64,000 nucleotides of DNA, from NCBI RefSeq assembly GCF_027111315.2, contig NZ_CP114289.2, positions 3,782,001 through 3,846,000 on the forward strand, read 5' to 3'. The stretch's first letter is position 1. Each line of letters starts with the position of its first letter. The DNA comes from Flavobacterium limnophilum. GTDB taxonomy: Bacteria; Bacteroidota; Bacteroidia; Flavobacteriales; Flavobacteriaceae. Below, piece after piece: positions 53,316-62,295 of the stretch. The translations under genes and the position numbers were made by a program. The notes beneath the pieces were generated by a model that was given only the letters and a program-made list of their open reading frames with translations, did no database searches and had not been told where the DNA came from.

Positions 53316-55001
53316 ATGAAGGAAATGAAAAACACATCAAGATCCAGAGCACAAGAATCCTCGGCGGCAATCGAAAAAATGTATATCACGATGCGCCATT
53401 TGTTCAACCGTGGTTTTTATAAACCAATGGGTATTTCGGGCGATACGTTGCGAGAAGCTTTGTTGGCTTTGCGACCAGAAATTTACGGAAATATAGGCGA
53501 AGAAAAAGTAGAATTGAACGGGCTTTTATACGTTATCGAACGTCTTCCGGTTGGAATCGAGGAATGTAGATTCATCAATTTGACATCGGACGAAGGCTAC
53601 TCAAAATCGCATTTTCAAGCCATTGTTCCTCCTAAAAGGAAAAGAAATTGTTACCGCATTGATGAAGAGCAAATGAATGTCGAAATAACGCGAGGACGCT
53701 CGGACATCTATGATATTTTGACCCATTTGACCTTTATTTTCATCGAATCCCACAAAATTAGAAACAGGGTTTTACTCGATGATGCCGGCGAAGTTTCTCG
53801 CGATTGGCAAAAACTGGAAATAGCGGTTTCTCAAAAGAAAAAGCTGACACAAATCGAAAAAGAGAAAGCCGTTTCCCATGCGGCCAACATTCTGGGCAGG
53901 ACATTTATCGAAGTTTTGGACATCTATGACGCCTTTGGATCGGAATTGTCGCCAGATCGTTTCTTGCACGTTATTTATTGGTTGGGGAAATTGGCAATAG
54001 AAGAAATAGTTGATGACAACAAAAGAACCATAACATTTAGCCCGATTTTGAGGGAACGATTAGGACACCACATTCACGGCGAAATTTGGGCAACAAACAT
54101 CAAGGAAGTTTTAAAAGAGAAGAAACTTTTAGACAGACCAATTCACGTTATCAGTGCCAATATGCACAGCGTGATGAACTCCATCTTTGCCACGACGGTA
54201 TTGAAAACCAAGTTCAAGGACAAATCCGATTTCTTTATTTATGAAGAATTGAGCAAATCTGGTGCGAATGAACTTAGAGACAAAGTGGAGGAATTTGCAA
54301 AACAACACGGAATGATTTCACTTCCGGACGCAGCTTCCGGAACTAATATTGACGTGCAAATTTTTGACACCGCTAAAATAGATTGGGCTAAATCATCGTT
54401 TCCAACAGCAAAAACCGGCGACAAGAAACCGGTAATAATCGTGATGGATTATGCCTTTGGCGAACAAGCTTACGAAACCATCGACGAATTATTGAAGCCT
54501 TTCAAGAAAAACAACAGCTTGCTTAACGTGGAATCGGTTTCGATAATGGGGAAAGCGGGAATTCTCGAAGGCGGAAAAGGTGACATCATGATTCCTTCGG
54601 CACACATCAATGAAGGGACGGCAGACAATTATTTTTTCCATAACGAATTGTCCGCAGAAATGTTTGCATCCGATGGAATTCCAGTTTTTGAAGGACCAAT
54701 GGTTACCGTGTTGGGAACCTCATTACAGAACAAGGATTTGTTGAAGTTCTTCCACGAATCGACTTGGGGCGTGATAGGTTTAGAAATGGAAGGTTCCTAT
54801 TATCAAAAAGCCATTCAATCGGCATCCAAAATCAGGAAAAGCATTCCCCACGACGTGAAAGTGAGATATGCTTATTATGCATCGGACAATCCTTTGGAAA
54901 CCGGAAGTACATTGGCTTCAGGTGGTTTGGGAACAACGGGTGTAAAACCCACTTATTTGATTACCATCAAGATTTTGGAACAAATTTTTAACGTGAAATA
55001 A
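53316..55001 (+). CDS. DUF6909 protein with nucleoside-phosphorylase-like C-terminal half
   Basis: A 561-residue flavobacterial protein. The N-terminal half (~1-275) is helical with no motif I recognise (MRHLFNRGFYKPMGISGDTL). The C-terminal half (~285-560) has phosphorylase-like features: a strand-loop VSIMGKAGILEGGKGDIMIP and, near the end, GVIGLEMEGSYYQKAI, the EMEG block of purine/uridine phosphorylases and MTA nucleosidases. AMP nucleosidase-like activity is conceivable but not shown. It follows the previous gene with its own promoter. Confidence 0.7.
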   Translation: MKEMKNTSRSRAQESSAAIEKMYITMRHLFNRGFYKPMGISGDTLREALLALRPEIYGNIGEEKVELNGLLYVIERLPVGIEECRFINLTSDEGYSKSHFQAIVPPKRKRNCYRIDEEQMNVEITRGRSDIYDILTHLTFIFIESHKIRNRVLLDDAGEVSRDWQKLEIAVSQKKKLTQIEKEKAVSHAANILGRTFIEVLDIYDAFGSELSPDRFLHVIYWLGKLAIEEIVDDNKRTITFSPILRERLGHHIHGEIWATNIKEVLKEKKLLDRPIHVISANMHSVMNSIFATTVLKTKFKDKSDFFIYEELSKSGANELRDKVEEFAKQHGMISLPDAASGTNIDVQIFDTAKIDWAKSSFPTAKTGDKKPVIIVMDYAFGEQAYETIDELLKPFKKNNSLLNVESVSIMGKAGILEGGKGDIMIPSAHINEGTADNYFFHNELSAEMFASDGIPVFEGPMVTVLGTSLQNKDLLKFFHESTWGVIGLEMEGSYYQKAIQSASKIRKSIPHDVKVRYAYYASDNPLETGSTLASGGLGTTGVKPTYLITIKILEQIFNVK

Positions 55002-55118
55002 ATTGGGTATATTTATCCAAATCAAAATATGAAATGAGCATTATGGATAAATTGGCAGTAAATACCAATCGAAATATGCGAATTACATGTGACCAATTAA
55101 AAACAATAATACCAACAC

Positions 55119-56102
55119 ATGAAAAGAATACTTATTACTGGCGCAGCAGGATTTTTGGGATCACATCTTTGTGACCGTTTTATTAAGGAAGGTTATTTTG
55201 TTATCGGGATGGACAATCTCATCACGGGAGATTTAAAAAATATAGAACATTTGTTCAAATTGGAAAATTTCGAGTTTTACCATCACGATATAACCAAGTT
55301 TGTCCACGTTCCCGGAAAACTGGATTATATCCTTCATTTTGCTTCACCGGCAAGTCCAATTGATTACTTGAAAATACCAATTCAAACCCTGAAAGTGGGT
55401 TCTTTGGGAACACACAATCTTCTGGGATTGGCCAGAGTCAAAAATGCCAGAATCCTTATAGCATCTACTTCTGAGGTTTACGGTGATCCATTGGTTCATC
55501 CCCAAACCGAAGAATATTATGGAAACGTAAACACCATTGGACCAAGAGGCGTTTATGACGAAGCCAAGCGTTTCCAGGAATCCATCACGATGGCCTATCA
55601 TACTTTTCACGGGGTGGAAACCAGAATTGTTAGAATTTTCAACACTTATGGGCCAAGAATGCGACTCAATGACGGTCGAGTTATTCCTGCTTTTATCGGG
55701 CAAGCGCTTCGTGGTGAAGACTTGACTATTTTTGGCGACGGAATGCAGACACGTTCTTTTTGCTATGTGGATGATCAAGTGGAAGGCATTTTCAGATTAT
55801 TGCATTCGGATTATGTTTATCCGGTAAATATTGGAAATCCAGACGAAATTACCATCAAGGATTTTGCCGAAGAAATAATCAAATTAACGGGAACCAACCA
55901 AAAAGTAGTGTATCATCCGCTGCCGATAAACGACCCTTTGCAACGTCAGCCTGATATCACAAAGGCAAAAACATTACTGGGCTGGGAAGCCAAAGTGAAT
56001 AGGGCAGAAGGGATGAAAATTACCTATGACTATTTCAAATCCTTGTCCACCGAAGAATTATTGAAAGAAGAACACAAAGATTTTTCCAAGTACATCAGCT
56101 AG
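55119..56102 (+). CDS. UDP-glucuronate decarboxylase (UDP-xylose synthase-like)
   Basis: A 327-residue short-chain dehydrogenase/epimerase. The NAD-binding motif is T7GAAGFLGSH16, the catalytic Y146xxxK150 is in GVYDEAKRF, and [20 protein letters not shown] supplies the serine/threonine. [11 protein letters not shown] is characteristic of UDP-glucuronate decarboxylases, which make UDP-xylose for surface glycans. Its stop overlaps the GTG start of the next gene by one base. Confidence 0.92.
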   Translation: MKRILITGAAGFLGSHLCDRFIKEGYFVIGMDNLITGDLKNIEHLFKLENFEFYHHDITKFVHVPGKLDYILHFASPASPIDYLKIPIQTLKVGSLGTHNLLGLARVKNARILIASTSEVYGDPLVHPQTEEYYGNVNTIGPRGVYDEAKRFQESITMAYHTFHGVETRIVRIFNTYGPRMRLNDGRVIPAFIGQALRGEDLTIFGDGMQTRSFCYVDDQVEGIFRLLHSDYVYPVNIGNPDEITIKDFAEEIIKLTGTNQKVVYHPLPINDPLQRQPDITKAKTLLGWEAKVNRAEGMKITYDYFKSLSTEELLKEEHKDFSKYIS

Positions 56103-57454
56103 TGAAGACTAAAACGGGAAGATATTCAGGCTATATTCGCCCTTTTTCATACTTGATTGATGTAATCATCATCAATGTATTGGCTTTGTATATATTCCCT
56201 TTTCATGCCAATGAAATTGTTTATTCGATTTTAATAAGTTCTGCTTGGTTTATTATTGCCATATATCTTGGTTTTTACGAAGTATATCGCTACACGAAGG
56301 TCATTGCAATCCTGAATTGTACCCTTAAGCAGGGAATTTTATTTGCCTTGTTTTGTTTGGCATTGGAGCTGTTTTATTCTGATTTTTACTTCCAAAAAAG
56401 AGTTGTTTTATTTGTTTTTTTCTCGATAATCTTGATTCTCTTTTTCAAACTTTTCATCTATTATTTTCTGAGAAAATTCAGGGTTTTGTATGGTGGAAAT
56501 TCCAGAAAAGTCGTTTTGTTGGGAAATGATGAAAATATCAATCCGCTAAAACATTTCTTTACCGAAAATCCGGATTATGGATATAAATTAATAAAAGTAT
56601 TTAATCAGGCAAACCATAAAAAGGAAAGAATCGAAGAATGCCTTTCCTTTGTTTTTGATTATGGAATAGACGAAATTTATTGTTCAATGGCCGACTTGTC
56701 GGACAGTCAAATTACTGACATCATTGATTTTGCCGACAATAATTTGAAAACATTGAAATTTATTCCCAATGAAAAACACATTCTTTCGTTGAATGCAAAA
56801 TATGAATATTATGATTACATTCCCGTTATTTCTTTAAGGAATATTTTGCAGGACGAAACCATGAACAAAGTTATAAAGCGGGTTTTTGATCTTGTTTTTT
56901 CCTCTTTAATAATTGTGGGTTTGTTGTCGTGGTTTATGCCAATTATGGCTTTAATTATAAAAATGGATTCAAAAGGCCCCGTGTTTTTTATTCAAAAAAG
57001 AAATGGATTGAATTATAAGGAATTCAATTGTTACAAGTTCCGATCAATGAACTTAAATGATAAAGCCGATTTGGATTTGGCATCAAAAAACGATGTTCGA
57101 ATAACTAAAGTCGGCAAGTTTATTCGAAAAACCAGTATTGACGAATTGCCTCAGTTTTTTAATGTTTTTTGGGGAGAAATGTCGGTAGTTGGGCCAAGAC
57201 CACACATGGTAAGTGTTGCTAATTTATATGCTGCCAAAGTAGATAAATTTATGGTGCGTCATTTTGTTAAACCCGGAATCACGGGGCTTGCACAAACCAA
57301 AGGTTATCGAGGAGAAGTTGAAACCGACCATGATATCATCAATAGAGTAAAATATGATATTTTCTATATGGAAAATTGGTCCATTTTATTGGATATCGAA
57401 ATCATTCTCAAAACTATTTATAATGTTATAAAAGGAGACGAAAAAGCCTTTTAA
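56102..57454 (+). CDS. Polyprenyl glycosylphosphotransferase (exopolysaccharide initiation)
   Basis: A 450-residue membrane enzyme. The N-terminal half has four or five membrane helices and a CoA-binding-like region. The C-terminal half (~255-450) is the bacterial sugar transferase core: KRVFDLVFSSLII, GPVFFIQKRNGLNY, FNCYKFRSM, TSIDELPQFFNVFWGEMSVV and GPRPHM. It should transfer a sugar phosphate to undecaprenyl phosphate. The start is GTG at 56102, overlapping the decarboxylase stop by one base; no ATG fits. It ends 4 bp inside the convergent GT4 gene. Confidence 0.92.
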   Translation: MKTKTGRYSGYIRPFSYLIDVIIINVLALYIFPFHANEIVYSILISSAWFIIAIYLGFYEVYRYTKVIAILNCTLKQGILFALFCLALELFYSDFYFQKRVVLFVFFSIILILFFKLFIYYFLRKFRVLYGGNSRKVVLLGNDENINPLKHFFTENPDYGYKLIKVFNQANHKKERIEECLSFVFDYGIDEIYCSMADLSDSQITDIIDFADNNLKTLKFIPNEKHILSLNAKYEYYDYIPVISLRNILQDETMNKVIKRVFDLVFSSLIIVGLLSWFMPIMALIIKMDSKGPVFFIQKRNGLNYKEFNCYKFRSMNLNDKADLDLASKNDVRITKVGKFIRKTSIDELPQFFNVFWGEMSVVGPRPHMVSVANLYAAKVDKFMVRHFVKPGITGLAQTKGYRGEVETDHDIINRVKYDIFYMENWSILLDIEIILKTIYNVIKGDEKAF

Positions 57455-58635
57455 AAAACTTTTTTATTGATTAGGTCTTTAATTTGAAAATCGAGATTGA
57501 AATGATTTTCGGTACTATCAAATACTTCTTGTTTCATTATTTGAATGGATTCTTTTCCTGTTTTTGAGATTTCAATCAATGTAGTATTTAAACTTTCGAA
57601 ATTTCCGACCTTGGCAATCCAACCCAAATTATTTTCTTTTACAATCGTTTCGCCTTCACCACCACCAAAATAAAGCACAGGAAACCCCAAAGCACCATAT
57701 TCAAATATTTTAGAAGGCACAGAGCCATAAATTCTTGTTTTTAATGGTATAATGGCAATATCAAAAGTTTTGAGTTTTTCGTGCAGAATAGAGCGTTCTA
57801 GCATTCCGTGAAAAAAGATTTTTTTCTGCGGATTTTGTCTAATTAAATCTTCAATTTGCCATTTTTCGGCACCATCTCCAAAAATGTGTAATTCTATGTT
57901 TAAATTTTCTAATTCAATGTTTTGACACATTTCATAAACTCCTTGAGCAACGCCCAACAATCCTGCGTAAAACACTTTGATAGGTTCGTTTACACTACTT
58001 ATTAAATCCATTTTTTCTACTTGATGGTCTGGGAAATTACGGTACAGATGGCATTCTTTTTCAGGAAAAACCGAATGAATATGAGTAATGATTTCGTTGG
58101 ATTGACCAAAGATTAAAGTAGCTTTCGAATAGATAAACCGTTCAAAAAACAAGGAAACTTGATGCGAAAAACTGTCTTTTTTCAAGGCTTTCAGTTCAAT
58201 GGCAGCCAATGGCCACAAATCAGAAACATTCAGTATTATCTTTTTTCGCATTAGCGAAAGCACCAAAACCGACACAAAAGACAACAACAACGGTGGCGAT
58301 TGAACAACCACTTTATGGGGTGTTTTTTTGGTCAATAAATAAAAGAATAACACAGACGCAAACGACAAAACCGAGAGCGTTCTTTTGAAGATGTTTTTGC
58401 TCACGCTCGGATAAATCCAAAGCCGTTTTACGGTAATATTTTCAAGTTTTTCCGTCACTGAAAATTTGCCTTTGTATTCCGGAAACAATTCCCCTTTTGG
58501 GTAATTCCCAAGCGGACAAAGTACCGTAACTTTGTATTTATTTTGATGTAATTTCAGCGCCAATTGCTCAATTCTATTGGCGGCAGCACCTTTTTCAGGT
58601 GGATAATAATTCGATATGATGAGGATTTCTTCCAT
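57451..58635 (-). CDS. Glycosyltransferase family 4
   Basis: A 394-residue GT-B-fold glycosyltransferase. The N-terminal domain reads NYYPPEKGAAANRIEQLALK; the C-terminal nucleotide-sugar domain has KVFYAGLLGVAQGVYEM, HIFGDGAEKWQIEDLI and SKIFEYGALGFPVLYFG, the usual E-x7-type nucleotide-binding segment. The donor and acceptor are unknown. The stop codons of this gene and the convergent sugar transferase overlap (57451-57454). Confidence 0.9.
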   Translation of the reverse strand: MEEILIISNYYPPEKGAAANRIEQLALKLHQNKYKVTVLCPLGNYPKGELFPEYKGKFSVTEKLENITVKRLWIYPSVSKNIFKRTLSVLSFASVLFFYLLTKKTPHKVVVQSPPLLLSFVSVLVLSLMRKKIILNVSDLWPLAAIELKALKKDSFSHQVSLFFERFIYSKATLIFGQSNEIITHIHSVFPEKECHLYRNFPDHQVEKMDLISSVNEPIKVFYAGLLGVAQGVYEMCQNIELENLNIELHIFGDGAEKWQIEDLIRQNPQKKIFFHGMLERSILHEKLKTFDIAIIPLKTRIYGSVPSKIFEYGALGFPVLYFGGGEGETIVKENNLGWIAKVGNFESLNTTLIEISKTGKESIQIMKQEVFDSTENHFNLDFQIKDLINKKVF

Positions 58636-58652
58636 TATTTTTCACTCTTTTT

Positions 58653-58670
58653 GTCATTCCGTAGGAATCT
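58653..58670. repeat. REP-like sequence between GT4 and wecB
   Basis: GTCATTCCGTAGGAATCT, an 18-bp sequence with an internal inverted pair (ATTCC/GGAAT). It resembles interspersed REP-like words common in Bacteroidota intergenic DNA. Confidence 0.45.
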
Positions 58671-58680
58671 AAAATTGAGG

Positions 58681-59769
58681 TTAATTTTTTGTTAGTAGTA
58701 TCTCAATAATTCGCTCCGAAGCTTTTCCGTCCCAAAGTTCTGGAATTCTGGCTTTTCGTTTTCCATTTTGAAGAAATTCACCAAATAATTTTTGTAGATT
58801 TTCTACCGATGTCCCTACCAAAGTATTGGTGCCAATGCTTTGCGTTTCGGGTCTTTCGGTGTTGTTTCGCATCGTAAAACACGGAATTCCCATCACGGTA
58901 GTTTCTTCCGAAATTCCACCAGAATCCGTAATTACGGCAAAACTATTTTTGATGAGGTACATAAAATTCAAATAGCCTTGTGGCTCTACAAAAAGTATGT
59001 TTTTCAAGTCTAAATTCGTTTCACCAAGAATCGCTTTCGTTCTGGGATGAATCGGGAAAATCACTTTTTTGTCGCCAGCTAGTTTATCAATTCCTTTTAA
59101 CAATTGAATTAAAGATTGTTCTTCATCCACATTTGACGGGCGATGCAGAGTTAAGATGATATAATTTCCTGTTTCTAATTGATATTCCTTCCAAAAAACA
59201 GGTTCCAAAATTCTGTCCAAATTTTGGTATAAAGTATCAATCATCACGTTGCCCACAAAATGAATATTGGATTTTTCCACTCCATATTTCAACAGGTTTT
59301 CGGAAGCCGAAGTTGAGGTGGTAAAGAAATAATCGGTAATACTATCCGTAACGATTCGGTTGATTTCTTCGGGCATTGTCATGTCGCCGGAGCGAATTCC
59401 GGCTTCGACGTGGGCGACTTTTATGTTTTGTTTTTTGGCTACAATCGCACAAGCCATCGTCGAATTGACATCGCCAACCACCAAAACCAAATCGCAGGGA
59501 TTTTGCTGTAATTCTTTTTCAAAAGCGACCATAATCGCTCCAGTTTGTTCCGCTTGCGAACCGCTTTTCACTTCCAGATTGCTGTTGGGTTTGGGAATAT
59601 TCAATTCTTCGAAAAAAGTATCGCTCAAGTTTTTGTCATAATGCTGACCCGTATGCACCAAACGATAGGAAACATTGGCTCCTTCGTCTTGCTTTTTTTC
59701 AATCGCTTTGATGATGGGTGCGATTTTGATGAAATTTGGTCTTGCGCCTGCGACTATGGTTATTTTCAT
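58681..59769 (-). CDS. wecB: UDP-N-acetylglucosamine 2-epimerase (non-hydrolysing)
   Basis: A 362-residue WecB, which converts UDP-GlcNAc to UDP-ManNAc for surface polysaccharides. Family blocks are VAGARPNFIKIAPIIKAIEK, LVHTGQHYDKNLSDTFF, VVGDVNSTMACAIVA with HVEAGIRSGDMTMPEE, and near the end FAVITDSGGISEETTVMGIP. No HG-loop truncation is visible, so it is probably active. A REP-like word lies just upstream of the start. Confidence 0.95.
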   Translation of the reverse strand: MKITIVAGARPNFIKIAPIIKAIEKKQDEGANVSYRLVHTGQHYDKNLSDTFFEELNIPKPNSNLEVKSGSQAEQTGAIMVAFEKELQQNPCDLVLVVGDVNSTMACAIVAKKQNIKVAHVEAGIRSGDMTMPEEINRIVTDSITDYFFTTSTSASENLLKYGVEKSNIHFVGNVMIDTLYQNLDRILEPVFWKEYQLETGNYIILTLHRPSNVDEEQSLIQLLKGIDKLAGDKKVIFPIHPRTKAILGETNLDLKNILFVEPQGYLNFMYLIKNSFAVITDSGGISEETTVMGIPCFTMRNNTERPETQSIGTNTLVGTSVENLQKLFGEFLQNGKRKARIPELWDGKASERIIEILLTKN

Positions 59770-59775
59770 TTGTTT

Positions 59776-59800
59776 GTCATTGCGAGGAACGAAGCAATCT
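59776..59800. repeat. REP-like sequence upstream of wecB
   Basis: A 25-bp word starting GTCATTGCGAGGAACGAAGC, known to me as a widely interspersed repeat in several bacterial phyla. It lies 7 bp from the wecB start. Confidence 0.6.
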
Positions 59801-59816
59801 TCTTCCTTTTGTTAGT

Positions 59817-60338
59817 TTACTTTTTGTAACCAATTTTTGTCCTTGGAGTTTCATTTTCTTTTTTCTCTGACAATTCATCTAAATAAGAGAAAACCAATTC
59901 GATATTTTTGTCGTGATTTTCCAATTTTTTTTGAATTTGAAGAATATCTATTTTTAAATCGGTGGTATCCAAAAGCATTTGTCTCACTTTCGAAAATATT
60001 CTCATAATTTGTATATTGGTCTGAATGGCTTTGTCACTTTTCAAAACACTCGACAACATAAGAACGCCGTGTTCAGTAAAAACAGATGGTAATTTACGAG
60101 TTCCTCCCCAACTTGAAGTCGCAAATTGCGACTTCAAGTTTTGAAATTCATTTTCGGTTAATTGAAACATAAAATCATCAGGAAATCGAGACAAGTTCCT
60201 TTTTACCTGTTCATTTAATCTTTTAGTTTCAATGTTATAAAGTTCAGATAAGTCAACATCAATCATCACTTTTTGGTTTCTAATAAAGTAAATTTTATTA
60301 GAAATTAATTCTTCAGAAAGTAGTATTTCGTTTTCCAT
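59817..60338 (-). CDS. ORF6N domain (KilA-N-like) DNA-binding protein
   Basis: A 173-residue protein with an ORF6N domain (~15-110: KIYFIRNQKVMIDVDLSELY, then FPDDFMFQLTENEF, QFATSSWGG and FTEHGVLMLSSVLKS) and a C-terminal coiled coil (~120-160). ORF6N is usual in phage and mobile DNA. Bases 60110-60140 inside the gene are a perfect palindrome that encodes KSQFA. Three related palindromes lie directly upstream. Autoregulation by this protein is plausible (inference). Confidence 0.88.
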   Translation of the reverse strand: MENEILLSEELISNKIYFIRNQKVMIDVDLSELYNIETKRLNEQVKRNLSRFPDDFMFQLTENEFQNLKSQFATSSWGGTRKLPSVFTEHGVLMLSSVLKSDKAIQTNIQIMRIFSKVRQMLLDTTDLKIDILQIQKKLENHDKNIELVFSYLDELSEKKENETPRTKIGYKK

Positions 60339-60359
60339 AAAGTATTATTTAAGTTTCTT

Positions 60360-60449
60360 TTAAGGTCACAATTTGTGACCTTAAACGTCTTGATGCCGCA
60401 TTTTGCGATATCAAGATTCAATTTGGAGGTTGCAATTTGTGACCTCCAA
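60360..60449. repeat. Cluster of three related palindromes upstream of ORF6N
   Basis: A: 60360-60384, perfect 12-bp arms (TTAAGGTCACAA). B: 60389-60415, arms CTTGATGCCGCA and TGCGATATCAAG with two mismatches. C: 60423-60449, arms TTGGAGGTTGCAA and TTGTGACCTCCAA with two mismatches. All share a core like TCRCAATTTGYGA. Centres are 30 and 34 bp apart. C ends exactly where the next CDS stops. Confidence 0.8.
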
Positions 60450-61799
60450 TTATTTACTTACAACTCCCTCTCCTTTGGAGAGGGTTGGGGTGAGGTTCGA
60501 AACAAATTGTTTTAATTTTCCGCTTTTGCTTCGTTCCAGTTTTTCTTTTCTGGTGAATGTAAAAACCAATCCTTTTTCCAAATATAAGGCAATTGCTGCT
60601 TCAATTTTTTGGATTTGTTCCCAATTCAATTCGGTTTTACTTACGTATTCAATTTCAAAAGTATCGATTTTAGTTTGTTTGATGACAAATTCTTTTACGT
60701 TGCCATCGTCTTCGATGATGCTTTTGGTTACGTAATAAAAAGTCAATCCAGGTGATTTTTTGCCACTTGGCAAAATAGCAATATCATTGGTTCGACCAAT
60801 TAATTGTTGAAGAATAGGTTTTTTTGGTGTGCTTTTTTCATCCAAAATTCCAATATCACCAATATCGTATCGAATAAACGGATGCGCTTTGTTGAACAAA
60901 GAAGTGATTACTATTCGACCTGCTGCACCATACGGTAAAACATTATTTTCATCATCTAAAATTTCTACAAAAAGTGTTTCCGAATTCACTTGCCATTCGC
61001 CGTCAGGATTTTGAAAAGCAATCAAATCCAGTTCCGAAGCTCCGTATTCATTGACAACAGGAACTCCAAATTGTTTTTCTAAAAGGATTTTATCTTCATC
61101 AAAAAGCATTTCAGAAGTCACAACGCAGACTTTTAAAGTGGGGCAAATATCTTTTAAAACAATGTTTTTCTGCTGTAGAAATTTGGCAAACAAAACAATA
61201 GAACTCGTATAGCCATTGATATAATCGAATTTTTTGGTTTTAAATTTTGTTAAAAAACCTTCCAAAACTTTATCCGACAAATCGAAAATGGAGAATCGAA
61301 ATCTATTGGTTAAAAAATCCTTAAAACGTTCTTTTCTATTACCAATAAAATCCAACGGAATTCCATAAAAACGAGCTTGGTAAGACGAATTAAAATCAAT
61401 TCCGTGCCAGCCAAAACGATTGATGATATTCGCCCAAGTCAAGGCGTGCGAAAATTTGTCTTTGGCAAAAATAAAGGGATCACCACTGGAACCGGAAGTT
61501 TTGTTGACGTAAACATTTTTAATGTAAAACCCAGTTGAAAGCCTTTCAATCAAAGGTTTCTGAAAGTCTTTTTTGGTCATTACCGGCAAATCGTTCCAAT
61601 TATTGAAAGTGGTTTTGCGAACGAGTTTTTGATAAGAGGAATTATTTTTTAAATGATACTCAACAATTTCTTGTTTTTTATTTTCAATAAAAGCTTCGAA
61701 TTCTTGTTCTGGAATAGACTGGATTTTTCGCAATTCAGCTTTGGCTTCCTTCATCGGGAAACCATTTATTTGGAGCGAAAAATCGAAAAGTGGAAACAT
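60450..61799 (-). CDS. Phenylacetate-CoA-ligase/CapK-like AMP-forming enzyme
   Basis: A 449-residue PaaK/CapK-type adenylate-forming protein, a family often in polysaccharide loci. Motifs: YVNKTSGSSGDPFIFAKDK (phosphate loop), VVNEYGASELDLIAF and HPFIRYDIGDIGIL. The last residues (LTPTLSKGEGVVSK) are encoded by a REP-like repeat, so the true ancestral end may be slightly earlier. The start ATG directly abuts the stop of the HigA gene (no gap). Confidence 0.85.
   Translation of the reverse strand: MFPLFDFSLQINGFPMKEAKAELRKIQSIPEQEFEAFIENKKQEIVEYHLKNNSSYQKLVRKTTFNNWNDLPVMTKKDFQKPLIERLSTGFYIKNVYVNKTSGSSGDPFIFAKDKFSHALTWANIINRFGWHGIDFNSSYQARFYGIPLDFIGNRKERFKDFLTNRFRFSIFDLSDKVLEGFLTKFKTKKFDYINGYTSSIVLFAKFLQQKNIVLKDICPTLKVCVVTSEMLFDEDKILLEKQFGVPVVNEYGASELDLIAFQNPDGEWQVNSETLFVEILDDENNVLPYGAAGRIVITSLFNKAHPFIRYDIGDIGILDEKSTPKKPILQQLIGRTNDIAILPSGKKSPGLTFYYVTKSIIEDDGNVKEFVIKQTKIDTFEIEYVSKTELNWEQIQKIEAAIALYLEKGLVFTFTRKEKLERSKSGKLKQFVSNLTPTLSKGEGVVSK
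60464..60495. repeat. REP-like palindromic repeat forming the 3' end of the CapK-like gene
   Basis: Perfect 8-bp stem CCCTCTCC (60466-60473) with GGAGAGGG (60477-60484), followed by TTGGGGTGAGG. This is a frequent intergenic repeat of Flavobacteriia, and here it supplies the last codons of a gene. Confidence 0.75.
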
Positions 61800-62102
61800 T
61801 TAGGCTACTTTTTGAACATTAAATCTTTTGATGGATTCCAGTTCTTGTTTTTTATTTTCTGTTTCTTCTTCTATGTCAAAATCATCTTGGAGACCTAACC
61901 AAAATTTGGCAGAATTTCCAAAATAGTGGCTTAATCGCAAAGCGGTATCGGCTGTTATTCTTCGGTTTCCTTTGATGATTTCAGAAATTCTGGTTTGCGG
62001 AATTTTCAAATCTTTGCACAAACGGTATGAGGTTATTTCCAAAGGAATGAGAAATTCCTCCAGCAAAATTTCGCCCGGATGTATGTTTTTAAGCTTTTCC
62101 AT
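61800..62102 (-). CDS. higA: HigA-like XRE-family antitoxin, no adjacent toxin
   Basis: A 100-residue HTH protein: IHPGEILLEEFLIPLEITSY and IPQTRISEIIKGNRRITADT are the HigA (VapI) helix-turn-helix blocks, followed by FWLGLQDDFDIEEE. The HigB toxin usually lies immediately upstream of higA, but 62103-62295 holds no ORF. Its stop abuts the ATG of the CapK-like gene directly. So this is an orphan antitoxin or a recruited regulator. Confidence 0.88.
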   Translation of the reverse strand: MEKLKNIHPGEILLEEFLIPLEITSYRLCKDLKIPQTRISEIIKGNRRITADTALRLSHYFGNSAKFWLGLQDDFDIEEETENKKQELESIKRFNVQKVA

Positions 62103-62200
62103 AATTTTTGGTTTTAATGATAATCAACAATTTATTTTTAGTCAAAAATCAAAGAGAGGAAAGATTAATCACGAATATATTTTACCAAAAATAATATTTA

Positions 62201-62228
62201 CCAACAACTAATGACCAACAACCAACAA
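62201..62228. repeat. Heptamer tract upstream of purD
   Basis: Four 7-base blocks: CCAACAA, CTAATGA, CCAACAA, CCAACAA. It lies ~40 bp before the purD -7 element, in a 190-bp intergenic region with no ORF. Confidence 0.7.
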
Positions 62229-62267
62229 CTTTTTGAAAATTAATTATTTTTTAAGTCTAAAAGCAAT

Positions 62268-62275
62268 TATTTTTG
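62268..62275 (+). promoter_or_regulatory. -7 promoter element of purD
   Basis: TATTTTTG matches TAnnTTTG and is 20 bp before the ATG at 62296. Confidence 0.55.
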
Positions 62276-62295
62276 CCAAACTTAATAACTACACG

